From: Cryptomeria japonica
Taxonomy: Eukaryota; Streptophyta; Pinopsida; Cupressales; Cupressaceae
Assembly: GCF_030272615.1 (NCBI RefSeq)
Contig: NC_081410.1
Coordinates: forward strand, 126,597,140 to 126,655,139
DNA: 58,000 nt
Reading direction: 5' to 3'
Shown: piece by piece, positions 33,377 through 45,417 of the stretch
Position numbering within the stretch: position 1 is the stretch's first letter
How the letters are laid out: the number at the start of each line of letters is the position of its first letter
The notes under the pieces: generated by a model
Seen by the model: only the letters and a program-made list of their open reading frames with translations
Told to the model about the DNA's origin: nothing
Database searches by the model: none
Position numbers and translations under genes: made by a program

Positions 33377-34660
33377 TGTTGGCATTATGGATGAATTGAT
33401 TATGTGTTGCATTGATGTTTTGTCATTGATGTCAACACTAGATGTTATGATTGGTTACCGACAGATAGGTTTTGGTTACTGTTAGAAGATCTAGTGTTAC
33501 TGGCAAAAGAGACTATCTGTTGGACACTTCCAACATGTTTTGGATCAACGAAGTATGTTTGATTTCATTTGTTATATGCTCCATGAGCATGTTTTGGTCA
33601 GTTGGTATTGGCTTGGTAATCAGATGCTATCATACACTTTGGTAAACCCTTACTGACATTGGTTTAAGGATTTACTGGCAAAGCTTTCATTGAGGAATCG
33701 TGACAGGATGCATAATTGGTGTTGGTACAACTTCTTAATGGATTTCAGGATGCTGAAGATGTTCTTTGATCGTGCTTCAACTGCTTGAAGACATTGCTTT
33801 GGCATGGTGGACCCAGAATAGGTTGGGTACCTATCTAGGTTATGGACCGGTATCATGCTAACGTGTACTCTACACATTACCAGGATGCTTCGAGAGATTT
33901 ATGGATTTGTTATTATTGTTTTGGTCTTAATCCGACATGGCATATCATTGTAATATGGAATTATGTAATGATCTTATTGTAATATCATTTAGGTGGCCAA
34001 CCTAATTGGTTTAGGCCTTAGGGTTTGTATAAATAAGAGGTAGAAATTCTTTGTAGAGTATCATGGTTATTGAAAAGGTCATGTTCAAGGAATGTAATGT
34101 GCGAATATTGCAATATCATTCAGGAAGAGGAGTTGGTCAATCATTGGTGGTCGAACTGGATTTAGAAGAGGATTTAGTCCTCCGACACTGATCTTAACCA
34201 GGACTATAATTAGGCATGGTAGATGATATTTCTGGTAGTTCACTCTATTGGATTGTTGTCCATTTATCTTGAGATGGTTGTATCCTCTTTGTAGTCAGTG
34301 CGACTCTTTTTTTAATGAGCAGTACACTCTAGGCAATGTACCTTCCTGCAAGTGTAGGCCCCTCATTGTATTACATACTTTCTGTAGAAGTATCATCTTA
34401 CTGTGGGTAGGATTCCCACCGTGGTTTTTCCCTTTCCGGATTTTCCACATACAAATCATGGTGTTATGTGGTATGGTTGCTTTGCATTGATTATCTAATT
34501 AATTGTTAAGTTGTATTGTTTACCAGTATCTAATCCTACCGACATCTGTATGTGATTTACTGATACTTGATTTGTTTAAGGTTGTATTGTGGATTAAAAT
34601 TTATAATCTGTTAAGAACTGATTCACCCCCCCTCTCAGTTGTTCACCGGTTATCCTAACA
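33377..34660 (+). mobile_element. Solo Sirevirus-type LTR with perfect target duplication
   Basis: TGTTGGCATTATGG to GGTTATCCTAACA, 1,284 bp, flanked by GGTAT at 33372-33376 and 34661-34665. The C-run before the end (TTCACCCCCCCTCTCAG near 34622) and the TGTTGGCAT start match the E1/E2 style, here on the plus strand. TATAAATA at 34029-34036 is a likely promoter. No coding sequence. Confidence 0.92.
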
Positions 34661-34665
34661 GGTAT

Positions 34666-35984
34666 ACTCCTTTAGTGGCACCTCCCACAAATTTTGACCC
34701 AACCTCTCCTTTCCATGTTCAACCAGAGGGTAATAGTATCGTAACATAGATATTGGATCTTGGTGCATCATCTACTCAACTCCACACTACCATGCCACAA
34801 CACACACAACCCATCAATACATAGGTTGTGCTTCATATTATGTCACAACAACTACACTTGACCATATAAGATGTTACCCTAGTGTCACAACCCACTTCCC
34901 AATCTACTTCACAAACACCTACACAAGCCCTGACACATAGTGTGCCCCCATCCTCAGGTGAAGTATTCTAGTTCAGAATGCTCTCTACCTAGCCTACTTC
35001 CATGAACCCTATCATTCTTTACCATTTTCTCACATTTCCCCTACCCCCATCTTCAACTGTACATCCCTCATTCATCCCTCCAACAACCATCTTGCAATCT
35101 TTTCTCGCACAGAATGTCATTGTACAACAATCCATTTTCTCAAAATAGATCACCTTTACTTTTAATATCTCACATTTTGTGACCCTTGTATAAGGAATTC
35201 ATGTCCATCAACCTATCCCTAATCATCAACCCATGCATGCTCCTCAAGGCCCTTCACATGCCATGGTGCAGTCTGTTGCACCACCCCCTCCAGTGAGTCA
35301 ACCCATTTCACAAGTCATCTTTGTGCCAACCTATGTGAACTATCTTGCCATGCCAACTTCCATAGTTGCCACTCAAAGTACATATGTTCCTTTAGGTAGC
35401 GCGACTATGTACCAAATCTACACTAGTCAATCATACCTCAATTATCCTAATCATCGACAACAACAACAACAACACCAACCATTCTATCAGACTCATATCA
35501 CCCCTTCACAACATACTATTAATCTACCACCTCCATTATTTGGTCAACCCTATCCTACCTATCAAAAAACTCAATTGTATCTTGTACATCAACAAGCTCA
35601 ACAAAAACCTATGTATCAATAAGTATAGATGTCATTGTAACCTACATATCTTTAGGTCCATCATCAACTTGTTTATCAATAAGTACAATCTCTACAATTA
35701 CCCACTTACCATCAACAACAGTATCAACCACCACCCATGTATCAGTAGGTGTCATCTCAACTGCAACCTCCATCTCAACAACATGCCTACATCCCTCAAA
35801 AATCTCCATCCCAATCCCCATTTTAGCACTCCTAACCAACTAATAAGATACCATTTGTAAATCCCTATATGCTACTAGGATCCAATGTCATAGGTGTCCC
35901 CACTCCAAAACCTGTCAACCTCAATTGGGAAAATGAAGAATGACTAAAAAGAGCTATGGGCAAGGTCTAGTGAGAAGTCCTTAA
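34666..35984 (+). pseudogene. gag: N-terminal Gag region of E3, Pro/Gln-rich
   Basis: After the solo LTR, low-complexity coding resumes. The open part at 35233-35622 encodes a Pro-, Gln-, Tyr- and Thr-rich stretch with CAA and CAT runs, flanked by in-frame stops on both sides. Position before the Gag core and composition suggest the variable N-terminal Gag of a Tat element. No domain is recognisable, so this rests on context. Confidence 0.45.
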
Positions 35985-35989
35985 AGTTC

Positions 35990-38046
35990 TGTTGGCATTT
36001 TTTGTGCCAACCCCTGCAGAGATTAGTTTTGAGTTTTCCATGTGACTGACATGTTGTGTTAGTCAATGTGTTAACACGTCATGTTATCGTACTCAGTAGA
36101 GTTAGTTTCTTCTTTATTTTTTCAAAAAATCATATAACTCAAGGATTATATGTGTGTCAATAACACAAGGATTATTGACTGGCATCTTATAACTACACCA
36201 GCATCTCATGCGAATAACACATCATGTTATTTGTCGCCCTGTGTTGATCACAACATGTTATTCATCGCAATAGGTTCCAACAGGCTAAGGGTTTGGCAGA
36301 CCTAGGTTTTGCTGATGCAGGATGGCAAGGAGGTCAGTTCCTTTCTTCCCCCATGTGGGCATAGATCAATGAAAATGATGCTATGGGATAAGAAAAAATG
36401 AGGAGTAGATGGTCATCCTGCCATCCCCCAAGGCAAAAGACACCGAGGAGGATGTGTTGCAGGACAACACATGTAGGGTGAGATTTCCTCCCCCCTCTAT
36501 CCTGCACCAAAGGAAAAGCACACTAAGGCGTCCTTGCGGGGTAATGAAGCAAGTGAACAAAGGGTTTCCCTGCCATCCCATAAGGGATTTAGGGGGAACA
36601 AATGGTCCTACGAGGTAAGAAAACAGTAGTGTGGGTAATGTATCCCGCCATCCAGTAGGATGAAGGTGACAGATCTAAGGGCCTTGAAAGGTAAATAAAT
36701 AGAATGAACAAGGCTTCCCCGCTATCCCACAGGTGATTTTAGAGAAGTGAAGTGGCATGTGATATAAGAAATATGTAAGCAAAGGGTGTTCCTCGCTATC
36801 CCGCATGGTCGAATATACTACTAGGCAGTTACACAACAAAGTGGAAACGTGGGCCCGGGGCACCACATCAGTCATCTACGATTGTTGGATCTTCATAAAG
36901 ACCCAATCTGATGGTCATGTCTTAATTCTCCATTGGGTTTTTGAGTGCACTTACATGACGAGATCTCGCACATGATCTCTTGATCAACAGCTAAAATTTA
37001 ACTTTCTTGATGGTTGTTGGAATTTGAATGCTCTCTGTCAGGGGTGGTTGTCAACCCAATGGTCAAGGTCCTCATTTTGCTAAATCGGCACCCCCAAATT
37101 GAATAAGATTTTCTTCCAGCTACTGGATTTGCTAGCCATTACTCCAGAGGTGACTTCTGCAGGCTATTTTGAAGCCACCCATGCCTCTTCAATGCAGATT
37201 GAAGACTTTTTTTATGCCTGTAGATGCCATCCAGTACATTTGTGCAGAGTTTTCCTCTTATTTGCAAGGATTTTGTTTCTTTAGAGGTTGTTCTAACACC
37301 CCTCAAATCTTGCTTGTCGATATGATCTTCTCCTCCTCTGAATTTTCATAACCTGACCCTAGTTAAGGTTAGGGTTTCTATCTTGAGTTCAATCTGAGTT
37401 ATGCCTAAACTATAAAGGCAATTTTGTAACCCTTTCTGGGGATTTTCTCTTCTTTTCTTCTATAGAAAACTTATGTTTTTCTCTACATTTGTAAAGTTTT
37501 TCCTTGCCCTCCATTAATGAAATTAGTCTTCTTGCCTCTATTCAGTTTTAGCAATTTGTGTAGTGTTACCTTCTTGCTTGAATGTGTTCTTATTTGTTTT
37601 CTTTAGTTGCAGTTGATTGTGTTGATCCCTCTATGGATGTTGATTGTGTACTATCTCAGTTCCTCTCTTCATCCTATAGAATTTCGACCTTCACCCTTCT
37701 TTAGAAGACTAATTAGGATAGAATATTGTGCATACTTGGAGTATTTTTATTAACATTTTATGCAGATATAGGCAGGGCGATCACAGTTTCAATCTGGGTG
37801 CAAACCCTTTCCCCCCTTCTTTTAGCAACCCTTCTCTCTCTCCCTTTTCCCTGTCAGACCAATGGATTATATTTACTAGTGTTGGGTTGGTCCAACACTT
37901 TGCATTTGGATTGGAAAGGAAGCTGACCTTTTCTGGAGATTCAACCTCACAACAACACAAGGCCCCACACTTAAGAGGTTGTTTCCACGTTTCACAAGGT
38001 TGATGGTCAATTCTAATCATTAAGGGTGCATACTTTTGTGACAACA
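35990..38046 (+). mobile_element. LTR-like insertion with perfect target duplication
   Basis: TGTTGGCATTTTTTGTGCC to TTGTGACAACA, 2,057 bp, flanked by AGTTC at 35985-35989 and 38047-38051. TATAAAGG at 37411-37418 is followed by T-rich sequence as in LTR promoters. No supported coding. It is most likely a solo LTR; strand is assigned from the TATA position. It carries a 75-bp tandem array. Confidence 0.75.
36416..36804 (+). repeat. Degenerate 74-75 bp tandem array, six units
   Basis: CC(T/C)GCCATCCC or CGCTATCCC anchors occur at 36416, 36495, 36568, 36642, 36717 and 36791, spaced 73 to 79 bases. Each is preceded by an AAGCAAAGGG-like word and followed by an AGGG/AGG word. Confidence 0.75.
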
Positions 38047-38051
38047 AGTTC

Positions 38052-38540
38052 AAAGAACTTTTCCCTTACCCATTTAACTAGTCTATTACCATGTTCCCTT
38101 TTCCAAAGCATTTTTATGCTCCCAAGTTCAATAAATATAAAGAAAATGGTGGCCCCATAAATCATGTTAAGGAATTATACACGACTTGTCAAGAGGTTGC
38201 CTACAATGACAACTACCTCCTGCATTTGTTTCCTAAGAGTTTAGGAGGTTCAACTTTGGAGTGGTTCCTTAGGATTCCCTTCAGTATGGTAAATAATTTT
38301 GTAGATCTCTCAAAAAAGTTCATTGCACATTACTCATATAATATTGAGAGTGAACTCACCTTTCTTGATCTGTGTAATAGAAAGGTGGAGAGAGATTTGC
38401 AGATTACTTGTAGTGATAACAAGCCCTTTCGACTCATCTTTCCTACAAACCCCCTAACAAGAATTTTGTAACCATCTTCATTAACAATCTACATCCAAAG
38501 ATGGCCTACAATTTGGACATCAAATGCATCAATTCCTTTG
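38052..38540 (+). pseudogene. gag: Gag core (capsid) of E3
   Basis: An open stretch at 38091-38471 encodes FPFPKHFYAPKFNKYKENGG, then LLHLFPKSLGGSTLEWFL and FIAHYSYNIESELTFLDLCN. This is the retrotransposon Gag domain of Tat-type Gypsy elements (DPxxH-like start, LFPxSLxGxALEWF core). After 38471 a frame change leads to an INNLHPKMAYNLDIKCINSF-like end, where coding is cut by the AT-rich insertion. It resumes at about 39384 with EKGASIEKGTIIEG. Confidence 0.82.
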
Positions 38541-38549
38541 AGGACAATG

Positions 38550-39383
38550 ATTTTTTTAGTGGCTAATATTCGCCAATTGGCTATTTTAAAAATTTGGCTA
38601 ATAGTTCAAGTTTTAAGGTGACCTAAATCGCCAAATTTTTACAAAATTTTATTTTAGTCTTATTTAAATCGCCAAAGAATTTATTATATTAAATTTTTGA
38701 ACTCAAAGATTCACCAAAATATTCTATACATGATTGGATTAGTTTAGATTCGCCAGAATTTTTTAATTTATTGTAAAAAAATAAATTAATTTTCCAATAA
38801 TACATCATAATTATTACTTACTTTAGGGTTTTATCAGCAACCTTTAGTTGCCACCATTGAGTCAAAATATAATCTAACGACCATCATAGCATTGCATGAG
38901 GTAAATTGTACCTACAAGTTGTAATGCTCATGGGGTTGAGTTGTTTTTCAATTGTTGATCTTAATGGAAATCGATGTATAAAAATAATTTTGGGCCCCAT
39001 GAGTATTACAAATTTTAAGTACATTTTATCTTACAAAATACAAAGAGGGCTTTTAGATTAATTTAAATTAATGGCAGTAACTAAATAAAGTAGTGTCTAT
39101 ACTTTAAACTCATTAATGATTTCCATCATAAGCCTCTATTTCTATAAGATTTTAATATTTTAAACTTTAAATTATTTGTAATAGTAATTAATGCATACTT
39201 GTATTATTTTCTAAGATTCACCAATAGTTTCTACCAAAATATTTTGATGTAAAAGGAATCTCCAATAAAAATTAATATCTTTTTTTTTTAAATGAAAGAT
39301 TCGCCAATAAAAAATGTTATTTTTGTCCAAAATAAATAAATATTCGCCAAGATTTTTTATCTTTTTTTTAAGCGGGGTTTCTT
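38550..39383. mobile_element. AT-rich insertion in E3 Gag, MITE-like
   Basis: About 830 bases interrupt Gag coding between ...NSFED and the next conserved Gag words. T-runs ending in TTTTTTTA lie at both edges and may be the target duplication. It contains about nine ATTCGCCAA-like motifs, all in one direction, and a central inverted repeat. No coding. Confidence 0.6.
38841..39090. repeat. Inverted repeat, about 95-base arms, 59-base loop
   Basis: 38841-38935 pairs imperfectly with 38995-39090. The inner part is nearly perfect (TGTAATGCTCATGGGG against CCCCATGAGTATTACA) and similarity fades outward (CTTTAGTTGCC against GGCAGTAACTAAA). It would fold into a hairpin, typical of fold-back MITEs. 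Confidence 0.75.
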
Positions 39384-40150
39384 AAAGTTATCACTGTTTA
39401 AGCATATCAATGAAAAGGGAGCTAGCATAGAAAAAGGGACGATAATTGAAGGGGTAATCAAGATTTATAAGGATCACAATGATAAGCTAGATAATGATTG
39501 GTCACACTATTGGAACAAGAAAAAGAATGTCACTAGTGACAGAGTCACTGACAAAAAACATGTCCAATTGGTGGCTACAACACCTACTCCATCCCCACTT
39601 GTGTGTCAATAGGCGAATTGTTCAACTAATACCATTTCAAGCCCTCAAGGATAACTAAAGCAAAGAATCTAGGGTAACCAAATGCACAACTTCACATCCT
39701 TGGGTAAACCTCTAGATGTATGTTTTTGTAAGATGGCTAATGCAAACTTGATTGTTTATCCTTAGATGTAACCATTTGATCCATCCACCCCAAAGCCCAC
39801 ATGGTACAAAGAAAACAAGTACTACAATTACCACTATGTCAAGGGACATGCTACTTCTAAATGCACGAAGCTAAAACATTATATCTAAGATCTTATTGAA
39901 AAGAAAGAGATCATAGTCAAGAACCTCCTTCTAATGCTTGATTTAATGTTGGGCTCTAGATACACTAGAATACAATCCCCAAGAACACCCTCAGTGCCAG
40001 TACTTCAATTTTTAATCCTCAGTCACAAAACAACAATAATAAGAATCAAAACAATCATGGAAATACCATAGATTATACCACAACAATGTTTGATTATGGC
40101 AACATAGCTGGTTGTATCACTCAGGTCGAGGATCATGTTGGGATGATTTG
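39384..40150 (+). pseudogene. gag: C-terminal Gag of E3 with degenerate knuckle
   Basis: EKGASIEKGTIIEG and a Lys-rich linker are followed near 39790-39900 by KENKYYNYHYVKGHATSKC, in the place and style of the Tat Gag zinc knuckle (YCxYHxxxGHxTxxC) with its first Cys lost, then an I-DLIEKKEI helix. Stops and frameshifts are frequent. Confidence 0.65.
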
Positions 40151-40439
40151 TATCAAAGGGTAAAATCCCCAGTGTGTGGTCACCACTAGAAGATGAAGAA
40201 TAATTGTTGTGAGTGTGTCTAGTGTGCCTTCCTCCAATGTGCAATACAACCTTCTGGAACACTCACGTAACAGCCCTATGCAAATATTCATCTAATATCT
40301 CCTTCACACTCCACCCACCCATTAGGAGATCCTCACAAAGGCCTTACAAGATATTTGTGTCCCAATGTTATAGATCCAATGTTGTTTCAAGCTCTTGTGG
40401 GACACTTGGCCTCATCATATAGCTTATCATTCACCCCAT

Positions 40440-41399
40440 TTGACATGCCTTCCATCCCACATGATCATAATCTTCTGCTCTGTATCGTTGTCACTATCAA
40501 CCATTTTACAGTGAAGTGAGCCATGTTAGATAATGGCTCAACCCTTAATTTGTGTACTTTGAAATTTTCTAAACAAGTGAGGTACATTGCCACAAAATTA
40601 AAGATGAAGTGATCATCATCAAGACCTATGCCAAGGAATGGGAGATCTTATTGAACTTGCAATCCTTCCTAGACATCAGGGCCTCGATTTTGATAATGTC
40701 ACTAACAACCAAACCTTAAGTAGTGAACATGTTTTCTATGATGATGGGTATGATTATGTGATTGTTGAAGACATACTTAAGGAGGAAATCAAGAGTTCCT
40801 ATGAAAATATAGATATCTCCTCATCATTCTTCAAAAACTTCATCCTAATAATTGACCTTCCCCTTCACCACCCCAAACACATTGACTGGGACCAACAAAT
40901 AATCACATATTTCGATGTCTTTCAAAATGTTGAAGCACTCTTAGAATTCATGGATGGTACAAAATATTCACCTAATTGAGGGCATGATTCCACTTGTGTC
41001 TACAAGCTTGATCCTCAAGCCTATTTTGGGGAAGAGGAACTCCTTAGTCACAAAAGTAAAAAAAATCAAAAAAATCAAGGATCTCCTAGTGAAAACCTCT
41101 AAGGCACTTTCAGACAAGAAAATAGTAAAAATAAAGGACATATATTCTAGTAAAAACCTCTCTGAGGTCCTAGAGGATGATGAGATGAATGTTTCCCTTA
41201 TAGACATGTCAGACCAAAAATATCATCCATCCTTATAGAGGCAACTACAAAAGTCAATCTTGGGACTCTGGAATCCCCTATAATCACTTATGTGGTTGCT
41301 TCATTGTCATAATAAAAAAATAGGGATTTCCTTGCTCTTCTCCATGAAGCATTAGTCAACTTTTCATGGTCATGCTCACGTTATCGGCTTAGATCCTTC
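40440..41399 (+). pseudogene. pol: Protease of E3 and linker to RT
   Basis: An aspartic protease motif, LDNGS, lies at 40525-40539 after a VTINHFTVK strand, as in Tat proteases (VDNGS). Open stretches at 40638-40979 and 40954-41238 are acidic or lysine-rich linker sequence without a clear domain. Stops occur on both sides. Confidence 0.6.
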
Positions 41400-42140
41400 T
41401 CTTATCATACACAATCTTGTGGTTTATCCACATGCAAAAACCAGTCTAGCAGAAGCTAAGAAAAATGCATCAAAAGGTAGTACTCATGTTCAAGAAAGAT
41501 CTTGAAAATTTGTTGGACGTAGGATTTATCCATCCCATAGGCTATTCCGAATGGATCTCAAATAGAGTGCGTGTATCTAAACCAAGTGGGGATATCTATA
41601 TTTTCACTAATTTTAGGGACATTAACAAAGCAAGCCCAAAAGATGATTTTCCACTACCAAATAATGGCATCCTTCTAGATCTCACTGTGGTGCATGAGAT
41701 GTTGTCCCTTATGGATGGTTTCTCTAAGTACAATTAGATCATAATAGCAAACATAGATCAATAAAAAACAACTGTTACTACCCCTTGGGAGACCTTCTAC
41801 TATCATGTCATGCCCTTTGATCTTAAGAATGTAGCGACCACATATCAACACATAATTATAGTCATTTTTCATGACATGATTCATGTAACCCTAGAAGATT
41901 ATGTGGACAAACTTTTGAGTAAGTAAAAGATAAGGATCATACATCTTGATGTACTCAAAAGCATCTTTGGCCGGCTGGAGAAATATAAACTAAGACTAAA
42001 TCCTAAGAAGTGTGTCTTTGGTTTCACCTCAGACAAGTTATTCAATTTCATTGTATCTGTATGGGGCATTGAGGTTGATCTCAAGAAGGTTAAAGATATC
42101 ATGGAAATTCCCCCTTCATGCACCATTAGATAGTTGAGAG
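41400..42140 (+). pseudogene. pol: Reverse transcriptase of E3 (catalytic motif lost)
   Basis: From 41465: VGFIHPIGYSEWISNRVRVSK, then a Lys/Pro and FRDINKASPKDDFPLP block, then LMDGFSKYN; later PFDLKNVATTYQ and LRLNPKKCVFGF. This is Gypsy RT. The YVDD site reads YVDK at 41900-41911, so one catalytic Asp is gone. Several nonsense codons are present. Confidence 0.88.
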
Positions 42141-42239
42141 GTCTTCGAGGGAAGATATAATCAAGCAAGTGTTTCATCACTCAACATGCAGATAAGTGCT
42201 AATCGTTCATGCAAAAAAAATTCATTCAAATGGAATATC

Positions 42240-43140
42240 ACTTGTCAATAGGGCTTTGAAAAGATCAAATAATACATCGTAAACCCACCCATATTAATGC
42301 CTCCTATTCCAAGCAAACCCCTTGTTTTGTACATTTTAGCTACAACAGTTGCACTAGGGACACTCCTTTCCCAACAAGATGAGAATGGTAAAGAAAGTGT
42401 CATGTACTATATCAATCAAACATTAGTTGGATACAAGTTTAATTAATCACCCATGGAAAAAGCATGTCTAGCCATGGTCTTTTTCTCACAGAAAGTTAGG
42501 CACTATATGCTTAGTCATATGATAAATCTCATCTTTAAGGTCAATCCACTCAAGTATTTTCTTTCCCACACTACTCTGACAGGTCGCATGGCTAAGTGGG
42601 CCAATCTCTTAAGCAAGTTTAATATTTAGTACGTGGATAGAAAAGAAACCAAGGTTCAGGTTATCACAAATTAGTTAGCAGAAGCACCCCTTGTGGATGC
42701 ACACAATTCCTTCATTAAGATATTTATACTCTCAATGAAAACCTATCTAGAAATTGTACTTCAATGGATCTTTCACTTCACATGATTCAGGGGCATGAAT
42801 CTTGTTTGTCACCCGTCAAGGAGATTATATTCCCAAGGCATTAAAGTTAGCCTTCCTCTGCACCAACAATATAGTTGAATATGAGGATCTTCTTACTATT
42901 CTCAAAATAGCCATCAAATAGAATATCGACCACTTACAAGTCTTTGGTGACTCTCAATCAATAATCAAATAGGTCAATGATAAATTCCAGACAAAGGATT
43001 ACAAATTACTTCCATACAAAAGAATGGTTGATGACTTAAAAAAAGTACATCTAGTCTATTTAGTTTGGCAAGTCCCAAGGTTATAGAACAAAGCATTCGA
43101 CATCATGGATATAATTGGATCCCTCCTATATGTCCCCTAG
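42240..43140 (+). pseudogene. pol: RNase H and second (archaeal-type) RNase H of E3
   Basis: The first RNase H, at about 42340-42700, shows LGTLLSQQDENGKES, SPMEKACLAMVF, VRHYMLSHMINLI and LTGRMAKWANLLSKF. The second domain, at 42770-43140, shows FVTRQGDYIP, CTNNIVEYE (42859-42885) and GDSQ (42946-42957). This second RNase H is diagnostic of the Tat lineage. Stops interrupt both. Confidence 0.82.
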
Positions 43141-43149
43141 GATGTATTG

Positions 43150-43726
43150 AAATATGAATTTCTATTCGAGCAACTTCATACTCCCACATATGAAGTTTAT
43201 GACATAGAGATGGTGTGTGAAATTACTGGTCCCCAGTCACCATGGTACCAAGAAATTTATGCTTATCTAAAATATGGTATCATTTCCCCCCCATCTCACT
43301 CGAAATAAATGTCAAATCTCATTCATCAATCCTCTCATTGCACAATCCTTGGAGATACCCTATATTGTCAAGGCTATCATGATGTCCCCTCTAGATGTTT
43401 CAACATTACATAATCAAACCAAGAATTACAAGAAGTGCACACTGATACTTTTGGTGCTCATATGAGTGGCATGGTTTTAGCCAAAAAAATATTGAGATCT
43501 GGATACTATTGGCCCACAATGGAGCATGATACCTATGAGTTCATCAAGAAGTTCCTTCCATGTTAGCAACATTCAGATCTCATATGTGTGCCAGCACAAG
43601 AATTGCCAATTTTGTGTTGGTCCTCAATCTCATCGACAAGATTTTCCCTCCCTCATATGATGGAAAAAATTTCATTATTAGTGCCGCATAATATTTTAGA
43701 AAATGGGTGGAAGAAATCCCACTTTC
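43150..43726 (+). pseudogene. pol: Integrase N-terminal part of E3, cut by E4
   Basis: The zinc-finger region near 43440-43560 reads HTDTFGAHMSGMVLAKKIL then GYYWPTMEHD, typical of Tat integrases, and is followed by a stop where a Cys pair is expected. Near 43700 the KWVEEIPL segment of the core is reached, where E4 begins at 43727. Coding resumes at 50450. Confidence 0.8.
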
Positions 43727-43845
43727 TGGTGCAAGAGCACCTAATTGGCCATATGCTTCTTTTTGGCCATCATGAGTTATTTTTAAGTTTTATGCTATTT
43801 CAAGTTGTAATAAGGTTCTATGGACCATTTTATGTCATCTCATAT

Positions 43846-45081
43846 TGTATACACCTAAAAATGGTCTGAAGATAATTAATTAAATAAGAAATTATTTAAT
43901 TAATCCCCTTCCCAATTTAATTGAATTCACTAGCAATTTGAGTAAATTCCCCCATTCACCTTCTTATTAATAAATCTAAGGATTTTATTTAATAGGTTCA
44001 TTTCAATAGTCCCTTTGATTGATTAATCTAAATTAATTAATCCTCCCCCCATTTTAATTCATTTCTTCTAATCCACTAATTAATTAAAACAAATAAATTT
44101 GAGTTGTTGAAAGTTAATTATCCTTTTCCAATTATTTGAATTTTTAAATTCAAATTACCCACATGCCTCCTAACTTCTAACCACCTAACCTAAACATCCC
44201 CTAAACTAACCCATTCCACCTAATAATGGGCTTAGCTAACCCTATCCTATCTTGCACATCCTAACCTCCTTATCTTAACCTCCTATGAGTTGGATATCCT
44301 CCCCTTGAGACACATGCCACTTATGCCACATATCTGCTCCCTTGGACACTTTCCCTCTTATGAGCAAGCCTCCTTGACACTTGTCACCACAGAGATGACA
44401 AGTGTCCCTCCCTCCAACCTCTTCTCCAACCTCCTCCAATTTGAACCTTGATATCTTCAGATTCAATCTTGACCATTGATTCCTACCACCTCACCCCTAG
44501 CCTTGGAAATCTTATAAATATCCTCCATTTTGGAGCACAAAGGATCCCATATCATACCATTTCATGCATTGTTATTATAGACACATCCCATCTCATCTCA
44601 TTTCAAACATTGTTACTATAGGCATATCATTTCTAGAATTCTAGTTTAGCATTGTTAATCATTTATTGCATCTTAGATCTAGCTTAATTTGATCATATTC
44701 TAGCATAATTATTGAATCATATAGCATAATTCATCTCTCATCTAGCTTAATTACATCATCATTTAGCATAATCAATGCATATCATTAGCATAATCAATGC
44801 ATATCATTAGCATAATTATATTCTTGGATCAATCTAGGATAATCATACATTCATCTAGATTTCCCATCATATCATTTTAAATCCTCCATCTAGGTGTAGT
44901 CAAGTCACTCGGATTTCTCATCTAGATCTGAGAGCAAATCCACACTCTCATCTCTTAGGAGGCGATAGGTCGATTTGTCATGCTTTATCTTTCATTTGAT
45001 TTCAATTTACTAACCATGCTTGTAATGATCTATTTGGTGTTTGTGTTGCAGCTACATGTATCCTACTTCACACACATGATA
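43846..45081 (+). mobile_element. Solo LTR inside the E4 left LTR
   Basis: Starts TGTATACACCTAAAAATGG, ends ACACACATGATA, 1,236 bp, flanked by CATAT at 43841-43845 and 45082-45086. TATAAATA at 44513-44520. The right LTR of E4 supplies the uninterrupted version of the site. The start resembles the LTRs at 29393 and 28802, so it is probably a Gypsy LTR of the same broad family as E3. Confidence 0.85.
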
Positions 45082-45417
45082 CATATAATTTGTAATCATC
45101 TCATATCAAATTGTAAGGCCTTGGTGCCATGGGAGTCATATAGTTGTATTGGGTCCTGATAGGGTCAAAGTTGGTCAAACTCAATCAAATGTATCCAAAT
45201 GAGTGGAAATGGTGTAGTTAGTTCTCTAGGGTATATTTGGATATTTCTTGAAGGTATGTGTGAATTTTTCAGTCCATATGTTGAGTAGATTTTAAAAAAA
45301 AATTGTCAAAAGATGAAAAGTTGCTTAGCAACTTTTGCATCTTTTTAATGAAAAGTTGTTTGTAATGGTTACCCTTTCAAAAAATAGTTGGGGGAATTTG
45401 GTTTGGGTAAAAACAAG

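Noticed and set aside
35233-35622. Pro/Gln/Tyr-rich frame that could be read as a host transcription-factor or cell-wall protein exon
   Set aside because: It lies within E3 between its leader and Gag core, has in-frame stops either side and no host domain; variable N-terminal Gag is simpler.
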